A stretch of 64,000 nt of DNA from Lysinibacillus xylanilyticus (GCF_001708185.1 NZ_MDDN01000015.1:1-64000); one strand, 5' to 3'. Positions 42,665 to 52,202 are shown, counted from the first letter of the stretch. Translations and numbers: made by a program. The notes: a model not told the origin generated them from the letters alone.

Positions 42665-42704
42665 TTTTATAGGGAGAAGACTTTGTGAAAGGATGATTAA
42701 TTAC

Positions 42705-44528
42705 ATGCAACAGATAGCTAAACAGATTGCAGAAAATGCAACGTTTCAGGCGTTTATGAATTGTTATATACGAGAGGTAAGTAGCGGACATTGGGTCAGA
42801 AAGGAGGAGTGGATAAAAGAACAGCGACTATCTATCCTGATTACAGAGGCACATATGTTAGAGATTAAGTTGCCGATCCAAAACACACGTTTTGCATTTG
42901 GCATGGAATACAAATCTCTTGTTGGAAGACATATATTTGGTGTCTCGTTGAAGTATTGTACGAAACAAAAACAATGGCTTGTCGAAGATAAATTAACGAT
43001 ACTCATCATGCTCATTCAGGAATTACATTTTATGGCTAAGGCGGATGGATGTCTTGGGATTTCTTCCCATTTTGATGAACTCATTCTTCGCATAATAGAG
43101 AGCTATCAAACGATGGCAAATTATATTGAAAAGAGTTTGGAAGGTAAGAAACAAAATGGAGCTAACTGTACGTTTATTGAAGCTGAGCAGTCTCTCTTAC
43201 TTGGACATTGGCTTCATCCGACACCGAAAAGCAGACAAGGGATGGCAGATTGGCAACAAACGAGTTTTGCTCCAGAGTTACAAGGCTCTTTCCAACTTCA
43301 CTATTTTTGTGTCGACCGTAAAATTGTGAAAGAGTCTTCTGAGTTAGAAAAAAGTGCAAGTGAACTCATTACTCAGTCTTTAACAAAATCACAACCTGAT
43401 TTTGTTATGTCAGAGAAGCATTGCCTCATTCCGATGCACCCGCTTCAAGCACAGTGGCTTTTACAGCAACAGTATGTAAAAGAAGCGATTGCTGAAGGGT
43501 TGATAAAATACGAAGGTGCGCTTGGGGCATTTTATACAGCAACCTCTTCAATTAGAACGGTATATAGCTCAAATGAAGAAATGATGTATAAGTTTTCAAT
43601 TCCTGTAAAGATAACGAATTCATTGAGGGTAAATAGAACTCATGAACTAAAAGCTGGAATTGTTATGGCTCGGTTAATGAATAAGATTGATTTCTTACAG
43701 AACCATCCATCTTTCCGGATGATTGATGATCCAGCCTATATGACTGTAGAGTTCCCAAATCAGACGGAGTCAGGGTTTGAGGTTATTTTTCGCTCAAACG
43801 TATTTCCTAAAGGGCATGATGAAGGAATATGCATGATCGCTACTCTTGTGCAAGAGCCCTTGCCAAACGAAAAATCAAAACTGTGTCAGCTCATTATGAA
43901 AATCTCTCAATCAGAATTCCGCTCAATAGAGAGTGTAAGTTTAGACTGGTTTAAAGACTATTGGAAATGTGCTATTGAATCATTATTAAGATTATACGAT
44001 GAGCATGGGGTAGCTCTCGAAGCACACCAGCAAAATAGTCTGTTAAACATTTCTTCTGGTTATCCAACTATTTATTTTTATCGTGATAACCAAGGTTATT
44101 ACTTATCAAAAACATATAAAGAAGTACTTCTTTCAATAGAGCCTTCTTTACATGAAACAGAAGAGCTATTTTACGAAGATACCCTTATTCATGATAGATT
44201 TACATATTATTTGTTTATGAATCAACTGTTTCCCGTTATATCTCGATTCGGAGCAGATCAGCTAATCGATGAAAAAATTCTTTTGAAGTGGTCTATCGAT
44301 CAACTGCACTTATTAGAAAAAGAATTTACAGGTTTCGGGAAGACATTTGTTTGTAACATTCTAAAACAAGAAGAGCTTGCGTTCAAAGCAAATTTATTAA
44401 CAAGGTTTCATGATGTAGATGAACTAGAAGCCGAACTAGAACAAGCAGTATACACGAAAATTCCAAATCCGTTTGTTCTTCAACATAAGGAGGCAGAATA
44501 TGCAGCAGCTACAGCCTTTAGCTTCTAA
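42705..44528 (+). CDS. asbA: petrobactin synthase AsbA (NIS siderophore synthetase)
   Basis: A 607-aa NRPS-independent siderophore synthetase of the IucA/IucC family. AsbA condenses spermidine with citrate in petrobactin assembly. I start at ATG 42705 so that MQQIAKQIAENATFQAF matches the known N-terminus of AsbA; ATG 42693 is also in frame. Family hallmarks visible are LGHWLHPTPKSRQG (ATP/citrate region), LIPMHPLQAQWLL, ATSSIRTVYSS, KITNSLRVNRTHELKAG and the C-terminal FhuF-like part with EAHQQNSLLN. First gene of a tight six-gene operon behind two Fur boxes; overlaps asbB by 29 bp. Confidence 0.93.
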   Translation: MQQIAKQIAENATFQAFMNCYIREVSSGHWVRKEEWIKEQRLSILITEAHMLEIKLPIQNTRFAFGMEYKSLVGRHIFGVSLKYCTKQKQWLVEDKLTILIMLIQELHFMAKADGCLGISSHFDELILRIIESYQTMANYIEKSLEGKKQNGANCTFIEAEQSLLLGHWLHPTPKSRQGMADWQQTSFAPELQGSFQLHYFCVDRKIVKESSELEKSASELITQSLTKSQPDFVMSEKHCLIPMHPLQAQWLLQQQYVKEAIAEGLIKYEGALGAFYTATSSIRTVYSSNEEMMYKFSIPVKITNSLRVNRTHELKAGIVMARLMNKIDFLQNHPSFRMIDDPAYMTVEFPNQTESGFEVIFRSNVFPKGHDEGICMIATLVQEPLPNEKSKLCQLIMKISQSEFRSIESVSLDWFKDYWKCAIESLLRLYDEHGVALEAHQQNSLLNISSGYPTIYFYRDNQGYYLSKTYKEVLLSIEPSLHETEELFYEDTLIHDRFTYYLFMNQLFPVISRFGADQLIDEKILLKWSIDQLHLLEKEFTGFGKTFVCNILKQEELAFKANLLTRFHDVDELEAELEQAVYTKIPNPFVLQHKEAEYAAATAFSF

Positions 44529-46254
44529 ACAAGAAGAGCTACGTGTAAGGCGGCAGCTTGTAGAAGCAATGATTTTTGAAGGACTAATTAAATATGAAGA
44601 AACACGTCTAGATAAAGGGATTTCAATTTTTACTCTTGGTGGTCAGAAGTGCACATATCGTTGTGAAGGAAGAAAAATGGCATTTGATCGCATCCGAATA
44701 CAGGGAGATAGTATTTTTTTAGTAGGAAAAGATGGAACGTTATTAGAAGCAACGCTTGAGGATCTAGTAGATGAATTACTTTCGACTCGTAATGACAAAG
44801 ATCGGTTACTGAAAGAACTTCATTTGACGAGTAAGCTTTGTGAATGGAATGATCGACATCTCCCAATGCCGATGTCGAGAAGAATTTCGAGCTATGAAGA
44901 ATTAGAATCAGAAATTACTGAAGGACATCCATATCACCCTTGTTTTAAATCCAGAACCGGTTTTACGATCGACGACCATAAAGACTATGGCCCTGAGGCA
45001 AAGCAATCTTTTACCCTTCAATGGGTTGCAGTGAGAAGAAGCTACGTACGAATTTCTGTTCTTGAAGAGGAAGAGAACTTTTGGAAAAGAGAGCTAGGGC
45101 ATTTGCTGTGGGAAGACCTTCTTGCAACGCTTGCGGTATTCGATGGAACATTTGAAGAATATACGTTCTTACCGGTTCATCCTTGGCAATGGCATAACAT
45201 GAAGCAAGAACTAGCTGGATTAATGGAGCAAAAAGATCTAATACCTCTAAATGTGAAAGGAGATTACTATAGGGCAACCCAATCAGTGCGAACATTATGG
45301 AATTTTTCAAATCCAAAAAAGGCGCAATTAAAATGCTCGATGAATATGGTGAATACTTCTTCATTACGAAAGTTACATTCTCATGCTGTTTGTGCAGCTC
45401 CTCATATTTCAGCATGGCTTAAACGGGTGATTCAATTAGACGACTATTTACATAATGAAGCGTCTCTTATTGTACTGGAAGAATATGCAGGGATTATTTT
45501 TGAACCGAATGTAAAAAAGCATAGCAGCAAACTAGAAGGTCAGCTTGGCTCCATATGGCGAGAAAGTGTGCGCTCGTATATGAAGGATGAAGAGGAAGCG
45601 GTACCGTTTACGGTACTAATGATGATGGAGGAAGATGGGCGTCCATTTATTGATGATTGGCTTTCCCGATATGGAACGAAGGAGTGGGTAAAATGCTTGA
45701 TCGAAGTGAGTGTTATTCCTGTGTGGCACTTGCTTGTCGCTCACGGTATTGCTGTTGAGGCACATGCGCAAAATATGATTTTATTACATCAAAATGGCTG
45801 GCCAACTCGAGTTGTACTGAGGGATTTCCATGACAGTATTGAATATATGGAAGAATTCATTGCAGACAGAAGCCTCGTTCCAGACTTTGAAACGATACAC
45901 GAATGTTTTAAAGATGCACCTGTCGATCATTATTATTGGATGTCTTCTGTAGAGGCTTTACGAGAGTTAGCTATGGATACACTATTCGTGTTTCATTTAA
46001 GTGAACTATCTTATTTGCTAGAAGAGCAGTATGGATTTGCAGAAACGCGTTTTTGGAGTCTAGTTAAGAACGGAATACAGAAGCACTTTGAACGTTTTCC
46101 ATCATTATGCTCAAGAAATGAACAGCTTCAGCATACTAGCACACATATTTATGTTGAATCTTTGCTAACAAAGAAAGTTCAAAATCAAGAAGAAGGTAAT
46201 TTTCGACATATTGTCAACAATACGTTGGCGCAAGCGGATGAAAAGGGGAAATGA
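44500..46254 (+). CDS. asbB: petrobactin synthase AsbB (NIS siderophore synthetase)
   Basis: The start is ATG 44500 after AAGGAGG (frame open further up). The 584-aa IucA/IucC-family enzyme is the second NIS synthetase, joining further spermidine and 3,4-dihydroxybenzoyl-spermidine units to the citrate backbone. Visible motifs are GHPYHPCFKSRTGFTIDDH (ATP site), FLPVHPWQWHNM, ATQSVRTLWNFSNPKKAQLK, NMVNTSSLRKLHSH, GIAVEAHAQNMILL and VLRDFHDSIEYM. All family motifs are intact. Its TGA overlaps the asbC ATG. Confidence 0.93.
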   Translation: MQQLQPLASKQEELRVRRQLVEAMIFEGLIKYEETRLDKGISIFTLGGQKCTYRCEGRKMAFDRIRIQGDSIFLVGKDGTLLEATLEDLVDELLSTRNDKDRLLKELHLTSKLCEWNDRHLPMPMSRRISSYEELESEITEGHPYHPCFKSRTGFTIDDHKDYGPEAKQSFTLQWVAVRRSYVRISVLEEEENFWKRELGHLLWEDLLATLAVFDGTFEEYTFLPVHPWQWHNMKQELAGLMEQKDLIPLNVKGDYYRATQSVRTLWNFSNPKKAQLKCSMNMVNTSSLRKLHSHAVCAAPHISAWLKRVIQLDDYLHNEASLIVLEEYAGIIFEPNVKKHSSKLEGQLGSIWRESVRSYMKDEEEAVPFTVLMMMEEDGRPFIDDWLSRYGTKEWVKCLIEVSVIPVWHLLVAHGIAVEAHAQNMILLHQNGWPTRVVLRDFHDSIEYMEEFIADRSLVPDFETIHECFKDAPVDHYYWMSSVEALRELAMDTLFVFHLSELSYLLEEQYGFAETRFWSLVKNGIQKHFERFPSLCSRNEQLQHTSTHIYVESLLTKKVQNQEEGNFRHIVNNTLAQADEKGK

Positions 46255-47489
46255 TGATGTTTTATGTCAATGATCAATTTTATACAGTAGAAGATATCGA
46301 GAAGCAATTTGAAATATATGAAAGCTTACCTCATCTAAGGGAGTGTAACAATCGCAGGCTAGCTATTTGTACGGATGATACTTTCCAATATATAGCTCTT
46401 TGTTTATACATTCGCGAAAAAGGTGGATCAGTTGTCCCAATCCATCCTGCGACGCCAAAAGAGGGATCTGTACGGCTTGCTTCTTCAGCAGGTAGTCATC
46501 TTTTGTTGTTCCAATCAATTGATTCTTTCATTGAACTATTCAATCATTCCAATAACCAAGAAGGAGTATTAGTTCAAATGAGCTCAGGTACAACAGGAGC
46601 TCCGAAATGTATAGAACGAACGTGGAGCTCAGTAGAAGAAGAGATTGAAAGCTATGTGAAGACGTTACCTGTTGATTCCTTGACAAATTCTGTTGTCGCT
46701 TGTCCGGTTACTCATTCTTATGGATTCATTTGTGGTGTCCTTGCTTGCATAAGAAGAGGAGCAAAGCCAGTTATTATTACGAACAGTAATCCTAAATATA
46801 TTTTGAAAAAGCTAAAAGAATATCCTAAACACATACTCTATGGGGCTCCAGCATTACTTTATACACTAAGTCGATTATTACCTAAAGAACAACATTTTGA
46901 TCGTGTGATGACGTCAGGAACTGTGATGCCACATAGCTGGTTGACATCGTTAAGAGAGAAATCTAACCAAGTATTACAGCAGTATGGATGCTCTGAATCA
47001 GGGTGTGTTGCAATTCACCCTAATGTGGAAGATCCGAAAGAAATGGGTTATCCCCTTCCTCATGTAAAGGTAACAGCTGGTAACAAACAAACACCGAGCG
47101 AAATTATCATTGAATCGTCTACACAAACGATTTATACGAAAGATCTTGGTTATATAGAAGATAATGTTCTTTCTTTTCTTGCAAGAATAGATGACACGAT
47201 TAATGTAGCGGGCTTGAATGTGTATCCGCAAGAAGTTGAAACCGTGTTAATGGATGAGCCAAGAATAGTCGAAGTAGTCGTATATAAGAAACAAGACCAC
47301 TTATCAGGAGAGCGAGTATGCGCACAATATGTGTCTAGTGAACCGGTCGATAATATGGAACTTAGAGAATGGTGCCGGAAATTTCTCGCGCCACACCAAA
47401 TTCCGATGGAGTTTGTGTTTGTTCATGAAATTGAAAAGCTGCCTAACGGAAAAGTAAGTAGAAAAAAACTTGGAGGCATACCAGTATGA
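46251..47489 (+). CDS. asbC: 3,4-dihydroxybenzoate-AMP ligase AsbC
   Basis: A 412-aa adenylating enzyme of the AMP-binding family. It activates 3,4-dihydroxybenzoate and loads it on the AsbD carrier. The phosphate-binding loop is MSSGTTGAPKCIERTW (residues ~110-125). Later come QQYGCSESGCVAIHP, the D in YTKDLGYIEDN, and the C-terminal catalytic Lys in LPNGKVSRKKL. It is shorter than 2,3-DHB ligases, as known for AsbC. Three ATGs overlap at the start (46251, 46254, 46257) after AAAAGGGG. ATGA overlaps both upstream and downstream. Confidence 0.92.
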   Translation: MMMFYVNDQFYTVEDIEKQFEIYESLPHLRECNNRRLAICTDDTFQYIALCLYIREKGGSVVPIHPATPKEGSVRLASSAGSHLLLFQSIDSFIELFNHSNNQEGVLVQMSSGTTGAPKCIERTWSSVEEEIESYVKTLPVDSLTNSVVACPVTHSYGFICGVLACIRRGAKPVIITNSNPKYILKKLKEYPKHILYGAPALLYTLSRLLPKEQHFDRVMTSGTVMPHSWLTSLREKSNQVLQQYGCSESGCVAIHPNVEDPKEMGYPLPHVKVTAGNKQTPSEIIIESSTQTIYTKDLGYIEDNVLSFLARIDDTINVAGLNVYPQEVETVLMDEPRIVEVVVYKKQDHLSGERVCAQYVSSEPVDNMELREWCRKFLAPHQIPMEFVFVHEIEKLPNGKVSRKKLGGIPV

Positions 47490-47743
47490 CGCGTCAACAA
47501 TTGATCAAGAGCATCTATGATATTATGGAAAATTCATTAGAGTTGCAGACATTGTCCTCTTTTAATGAAGATGCCCGATTAAATGAGGATTTGTATATGG
47601 ATTCAATTATGGTCCTTCAACTGATTCTTCATATAGAGTTGGATCTTGGCATTTCCATTCCCGATGAGGTTCTCGTTCCAAAAGATTTCAAAACAGTAGG
47701 AACACTAGCAAGCTTTTTAGAAAAACAGCAAAAGGTAGAATAA
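47486..47743 (+). CDS. asbD: aryl carrier protein AsbD
   Basis: An 85-aa acyl-carrier-protein fold. The phosphopantetheine attachment serine is S40 in LYMDSIMVLQL (DSxxxxxL). The short helical bundle ends TVGTLASFLEKQQKVE. It carries the 3,4-dihydroxybenzoyl thioester from AsbC to AsbE. ATGA overlap with asbC. It needs a phosphopantetheinyl transferase from elsewhere in the genome; none is in this window. Confidence 0.92.
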   Translation: MTRQQLIKSIYDIMENSLELQTLSSFNEDARLNEDLYMDSIMVLQLILHIELDLGISIPDEVLVPKDFKTVGTLASFLEKQQKVE

Positions 47744-47756
47744 TCGGAGGCTAAAA

Positions 47757-48728
47757 ATGATAAAAGTTCATTGTTTTGTAAGCTGTGTTTGTGAGGTTAT
47801 TAAGAAAACGAAAGGCGTCGATCATAGGCCCTACTATTTTGGCGTATGGGACGCAGACTTTGATGTGCTTGATAACGGAGTGCTAGCATACCACTCTGAT
47901 CAAATTGATCATCATTTCTTTCAAACATGGTATGAAATGCTCTATGGAATCAAGCTTTACAAATGGTATGACGAAAAGCAATCAAAACAAGAAAATATAA
48001 ACAAACTGCTAGGATTATTAGAGAATAAATCTCCACATCAACATGTGATGGTGATGCTGGATTTATCGATGCTTCCAGAGCGAGAGAATAAATTTCATCA
48101 ACGTCCATTCCCTCATTATGTGATGCTAGAATCGACAGAAAATGAAGAAGAATGGTTTATGTATGACCCTGATTTTCGCTGGGAAGGGATTTTACCGAAG
48201 GAGAGAATTTTAGCTGCAATTCAAGAGCCAACTGTCGAAGGTGGTTATTACTTTGATGCAAAGACGATTATTCCTCCAACTACAGAGACGGTTGAAGCAT
48301 ATTTTAATACATGTATAAAGCTTCATTGTAATCCGTTGACAGATGCAATTACCGAAATTATTAAAGAGTATATCGAAGGAAAAAAAGAAAGGATGAAAAA
48401 ACTTCCGACTGCATTAAAACAATTGCCGGTTATAGCGATTAGAAAGTATGCATATGAGCATGCGTTTGCATTTTTTTGGGAAGCGCTTGGCCGCGAAGAG
48501 GAAGGCTTTGACACATGGTGTGATGAAATTGAGCGTCTAGTGAATGGCTATACAACGATTCAGTATCGAGCGATGAAGCTTGCGCTAACGGAAAATTTGT
48601 TATTAGCGGAAGATATTTTTGTGAAGTTAGAAGAACAAAATCTCCTTGAGTTCAAGATTAAGCAAGGATTACAAGAATGCTTTCATGCATGGTTAACATT
48701 ACAGCACAAGAAAGAGGTTATAGTATGA
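47757..48728 (+). CDS. asbE: petrobactin 3,4-dihydroxybenzoyl transferase AsbE
   Basis: A 323-aa protein that transfers 3,4-dihydroxybenzoate from AsbD to spermidine. The N-terminal part resembles a BtrH-like papain-type fold: CFVSCVCEVIK, PHYVMLESTENEEEWFMYDP and YYFGVWDADFDV. Cys and His residues are available (Cys6/Cys10 region; His in FPHYVML). The C-terminal half is helical. GGAGGC site 13 bp after asbD; overlaps asbF by 4 bp. Confidence 0.9.
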   Translation: MIKVHCFVSCVCEVIKKTKGVDHRPYYFGVWDADFDVLDNGVLAYHSDQIDHHFFQTWYEMLYGIKLYKWYDEKQSKQENINKLLGLLENKSPHQHVMVMLDLSMLPERENKFHQRPFPHYVMLESTENEEEWFMYDPDFRWEGILPKERILAAIQEPTVEGGYYFDAKTIIPPTTETVEAYFNTCIKLHCNPLTDAITEIIKEYIEGKKERMKKLPTALKQLPVIAIRKYAYEHAFAFFWEALGREEEGFDTWCDEIERLVNGYTTIQYRAMKLALTENLLLAEDIFVKLEEQNLLEFKIKQGLQECFHAWLTLQHKKEVIV

Positions 48729-49549
48729 AACTATCTATCTGTACAATCTCGTTTCGGCACCATCTCCACTCGATTGACCAATTAGCCCAATTTGCAAAAA
48801 CGCAAGGTTTTCAAGGAATCGAGCTCTGGGGTGTTCATGCAAAGAACTTGGCAGATGAACTTCATTATGGAGCAGATTGGCTAAGCTCCTACGGTTTGGA
48901 AACAAGCATGCTTAGTGATTATTTGCCATTAGAAGCACCAGTTTCTGTGATGATGGCTGAAACAGAGAGGTTATCTTCACTTGCAAGGCGTTGGGGAACA
49001 AATAAGATTCGTACATTTGTAGGAAAGAAGGGCAGCTCAGACACGAGTACAAAAGAAAGGGAAGAACTTATTTTTAGACTTAGTATGCTCTGTGATTATC
49101 TTGAGTCAAAAGGACAATATTTGCTTGTTGAAACTCATCCGAACACATTGACAGATAATCTTCCTTCAACAATGCAGTTACTCGAAGAAATGAATCACTC
49201 AAGCCTACGAGTGAATTTTGACGTTTTACATATATGGGAATCAGGGATGGACCCTATTGTCGCCATGAAGCAACTTCGTCCATATATCTCTCATTTTCAC
49301 TTTAAAAATATTGCCTCACGTGCACAACTTGGTGTTTTTGCTCCAAACAATGTTTATGCTGCAGCAGGGTCTAGAGAAGGGATGGTTCCATTGTTTGAAG
49401 GTGCAGTTGATTATGGTGAATTCCTAGCAGAAGTAGATTCAAACATGGAGGTAGATGCGTCATTGGAATGGTTTGGAGCCAATGTGAAGAGTGTATTAGC
49501 AAAAGATGTTCAGGAGGTTAAGAAGGCAGTGCAGTTGGTGCAAATATAA
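48725..49549 (+). CDS. asbF: 3-dehydroshikimate dehydratase AsbF
   Basis: The start is ATG 48725 (ATGA overlap with asbE). The 274-aa TIM-barrel enzyme converts 3-dehydroshikimate to 3,4-dihydroxybenzoate, the catechol precursor of petrobactin. Metal-site features are QGIELWGVHAKN, LLVETHPNTLTDN (Glu), LRVNFDVLHIWE (Asp/His), ISHFHFKNI (His) and the final Glu in VDASLEWFGAN. Length matches known AsbF (about 280 aa). Completes the pathway: AsbF supplies the precursor, AsbC/D/E make 3,4-DHB-spermidine, AsbA/B assemble petrobactin. Confidence 0.93.
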   Translation: MKLSICTISFRHHLHSIDQLAQFAKTQGFQGIELWGVHAKNLADELHYGADWLSSYGLETSMLSDYLPLEAPVSVMMAETERLSSLARRWGTNKIRTFVGKKGSSDTSTKEREELIFRLSMLCDYLESKGQYLLVETHPNTLTDNLPSTMQLLEEMNHSSLRVNFDVLHIWESGMDPIVAMKQLRPYISHFHFKNIASRAQLGVFAPNNVYAAAGSREGMVPLFEGAVDYGEFLAEVDSNMEVDASLEWFGANVKSVLAKDVQEVKKAVQLVQI

Positions 49550-49550
49550 T

Positions 49551-49706
49551 ATGAAGGGAGATAAAAAACTAGTAAGTAAACCAGCGAACATAGTTGAGAT
49601 TTCTAAAAACAAAGCACAAGAAATTTTCAACCAAGTAGAGGCAGGTACATTAACGATAGAGGAAGGAATAAAACAACTTAGTGAAGCTCTTGGAATTAAG
49701 TGTTAA
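49551..49706 (+). CDS. 51-aa protein directly after asbF, unknown
   Basis: ATG 49551 starts one base after the asbF stop. The product is KPANIVEISKNKAQEIF followed by NQVEAGTLTIEEGIKQLSEA and LGIKC, a charged two-helix protein with a C-terminal Cys. The binding site is weak, so translation would depend on coupling to asbF. A degraded echo of its N-terminus (VSKPA...) follows at about 49720-49762. Not part of the classical asbABCDEF set. Function unknown. Confidence 0.5.
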   Translation: MKGDKKLVSKPANIVEISKNKAQEIFNQVEAGTLTIEEGIKQLSEALGIKC

Positions 49707-49856
49707 AAATATAGTGAGTAGTTCAGTAAGCAAACCAGCGGTATTTAAAGAGAAGGTATAAGCTATTTAACTAGCACGAATAGGTACACTCGGGAGCAAT
49801 AAGCCAATTTGATGGAGATCAGAATAAGAAGTAAAAAAACAAACTTAAATAAAATA

Positions 49857-49873
49857 CCACGCGTGTTGATTAT
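49857..49873. repeat. isolated terminal end of the 3173-type miniature element
   Basis: cacgcgtgttgattatc resembles the 16-bp TIR of the element at 3173, here 30 bp before the IS left end. No second end is found, so the rest has been lost. Confidence 0.4.
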
Positions 49874-49902
49874 CTAGTTTCTTCCAATAAAAATTAAATA
49901 AA

Positions 49903-50990
49903 AAGAGAGATTCTCATGTAAAATGTTAGTTACGACACAAACAATTACGAAATGAGGAATCTCTCTTGAACAAGAATAACACGATTTTTACGCTCATTCA
50001 AAACTTTCTTTCAGAGGCAGAATGGCAATCAATCTTAAGGAATTCGGTTATGTAGAAACAGCACGAAAATGTGCGGTTCCTATACTCATTTCTTATTTAA
50101 TTGGTGCTGCAAAGAACGAGTGGAAAAGTTTACGCCACGCAGCGGATGTGGGTCCAAGTAACGGTCTTGTTTCGGTGAATCATTCATCGCTTTCTAAATA
50201 TTTAAAGGCACTCGATTACGGCATCATCAAACGTATTTTTGAAGTGATTGTCAGGAAACTCAATTGTGCAGCTCGTCGTCAGTTGAAGATGCCGAAAACG
50301 TTATTAGCCGTTGATTCAACTACAATTACAGTAGGCAAAACACGTTTACCTTGGGCTGTATATCACGGCGAACATTCAGGTATCAAATTACATGTTAGTT
50401 TTACTAATGAAACTTCGATGCCCTTAAAAGTTGTAGAAACAACCGGTTTAAAACATGATGGTCCCATTGGAGAATTCCTTGAAGATAAAAGGTTTATCCT
50501 CGTTTGTGACCGTACCTACTTTTCTATTGATATTACCTGAAAGAACATCAACATTTCGTGTTGCGTTTAAAAGACAATGTGCAATTAAATCGCAAAAAAT
50601 CGCTCCAAGGTAGTCGTACCAACGATTCCAATGTGACAGCTGATTTTACTTGCACGCTTGGAACATCACAAAAACAAACGAAAAAGCGCCATCGTGTCGT
50701 TCAATTCATGGATCATGAGGGCAAAGTAATACGAGTCGTGACAAGTTTAAAGGATATCATCGCTGAAGAAATTGCCAACATGTATAAGTCGCGTTGGGCG
50801 ATTGAAAGCTTTTTTTCGTTGGATTAAGCAAAATTTGAACGTACCTGTACTATTCGGTACAACGAAAAATGCCGTATTCAATCAGCTATTCGCAGCCCTT
50901 ATTGCCTATGTTTGTTTGAAATTTCTTCATACACAAGGAATGAAGAAGAATAATACCAAACCCTTATCATTCGTAGGTTTTACACGGATG
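49903..50990 (+). mobile_element. dead IS4-family element, right end truncated
   Basis: The left end is near 49903 (agagagattctcatg), partly repeated inverted at gaggaatctctct (49955). The transposase begins at TTG 49967 and is broken at three places: a frameshift near 50035, a deletion/stop at 50540, and a one-base insertion near 50817. Pieces show the DDE residues: LAVDSTTITVGK, VCDRTYF and YKSRWAIESFF, where Y-2-R-3-E is the IS4 signature, followed by RWIKQNLNVPVLFGTT in the next frame. The coding end and right terminal repeat are missing; the sequence joins the epimerase repeat at 50991. Not capable of transposition by itself. Confidence 0.85.
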
Positions 50991-51120
50991 ACAATATCTT
51001 GTGGAAACCAAGCAGGAAATTCTTCGACCGGTAGCGAATTCTCTCATCAACCAAGGATTTGGGGATATCATTGAAGGATACAATAATATTCCTAAGTTCT
51101 AATAAACCTCATTATGTAAA
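50991..51120 (+). repeat. right direct repeat bounding the asb block (130 bp)
   Basis: A second copy of the epimerase 3' end (see 40910-41039), with four mismatches. It is followed 19 bp later by the 51140 gene. This copy is probably the original right flank of an ancestral epimerase-to-51140-gene neighbourhood, or the product of a recombination. Confidence 0.88.
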
Positions 51121-51139
51121 TAAATTAGGAGGTAATACG

Positions 51140-51751
51140 ATGAGTAAATGGCTAAGAGGTTGGAGCATATTCATTTTTTCAATTGGAGGAATAGTGATAT
51201 TACTAATATTCGGGACTGTCTTTTCATTATTTAATTATAAGGCATCGTTGATACCAGATGAAAAAGAGGAGGAAAAGGTAATTTCACAAGCAGAACAATA
51301 TATACAAAAGAAATATCCAACTATGAAATACGAAATTTCCCATGTCCTTCATGATAGTGATGATCAATACCCTGATTTTGAATATGCTGCAATGATTTTA
51401 AATACAGAAACACAAAAAACGTTCAAGGTTTATGAAAATAAAAATACGAAACAAATAGAAGACGATATAACAATTCAAGAAGAAGCAAAATTCATAGAAC
51501 AATTAAGACCAAAAGTTCATAGTTATATAACTAAAACATTTGGGGAACCGGAAAGTATTTCATTTACGCCTACATATCATACAAGAGGTACACCTACGCT
51601 TATTATTAGGTTAAATAACAAAAAAGAAGAAGTAAACGAAGAAATGTTTCAATCTTTTATTGATTATTTACAGCATGAATTGAATGTTGAACATGCATAT
51701 GTAAATTTTTTGTATGATAATGAAACTGAAGGATGGAGTACGGAATTTTAA
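51140..51751 (+). CDS. membrane-anchored protein, unknown (203 aa)
   Basis: The start is ATG 51140 after AGGAGG. One N-terminal helix (WSIFIFSIGGIVILLIFGTV, residues 8-27) anchors an extracytoplasmic alpha/beta domain (EKVISQAEQYIQKKYPTMKY, DFEYAAMILNTETQKTFKVY, TPTLIIRLNNKKEEV). It resembles PepSY-like or YfjD-type Bacillus exported proteins, but I cannot name a family. First gene right of the asb block. Confidence 0.65.
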   Translation: MSKWLRGWSIFIFSIGGIVILLIFGTVFSLFNYKASLIPDEKEEEKVISQAEQYIQKKYPTMKYEISHVLHDSDDQYPDFEYAAMILNTETQKTFKVYENKNTKQIEDDITIQEEAKFIEQLRPKVHSYITKTFGEPESISFTPTYHTRGTPTLIIRLNNKKEEVNEEMFQSFIDYLQHELNVEHAYVNFLYDNETEGWSTEF

Positions 51752-51808
51752 ATAAAGCAAAATATAGCAGAATGAATGTGGATTATTAAAAGAAAGGAAC
51801 AAAGTACA

Positions 51809-52152
51809 ATGAATATTGAGTGCACGCGATATCGAGTGAAACAAAATAAAACAGAAAAAGTAATGAGTGGTTGGCTTTCCTGAATGAAAATATGGAAGAT
51901 GTACTAGTTACCCTTGAAGGCGAGAAAATGTACGTTGAAACGATTTTTCGAGAAATTTTAGATGGAGAAGAATATTTGTATTGGTATGTTGTTCAAGGGA
52001 CAGGCGGAATTGATGTCGATGAATCAGAACATTGGATTGATAAAAAACACATTGAATACTGGGATGAATGTATTGATAAAAGCTTTAAACCTGTAGCTTT
52101 ACAAACTGAGGTAGTGATGATTCCTGAAAAAGTACGAAATTCTATGAAGTAA
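51809..52152 (+). pseudogene. DUF6176 protein gene with one-base deletion
   Basis: ATG 51809 (after AAAGGAAC) reads MNIECTRYRVKQNKTEKV, then the frame breaks near 51865. The next frame continues WLAFLNENMEDVLVTLEGEK, MYVETIFREILDGEEYLYWY, DESEHWIDKKHIEYWDECID. Restoring one G (GTA-GAT-GAG-TGG) would give a complete DUF6176 protein of ~114 aa. Either a young pseudogene or a sequencing error. Confidence 0.75.
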
Positions 52153-52202
52153 GCACTTTTTAAACAATATTGAGATGTTTAGACAACTCATATTTTTTAT
52201 TC

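Noticed and set aside
42645-42704. GTG start at 42645 for asbA giving a 20-aa longer protein
   Set aside because: The extension lies over the second Fur box and lacks a ribosome binding site. The shorter start matches the expected AsbA N-terminus.
50022-51074. Three separate ORFs in the IS region as independent genes
   Set aside because: They are consecutive pieces of one IS4 transposase in different frames; the last also runs into the epimerase 3' repeat.
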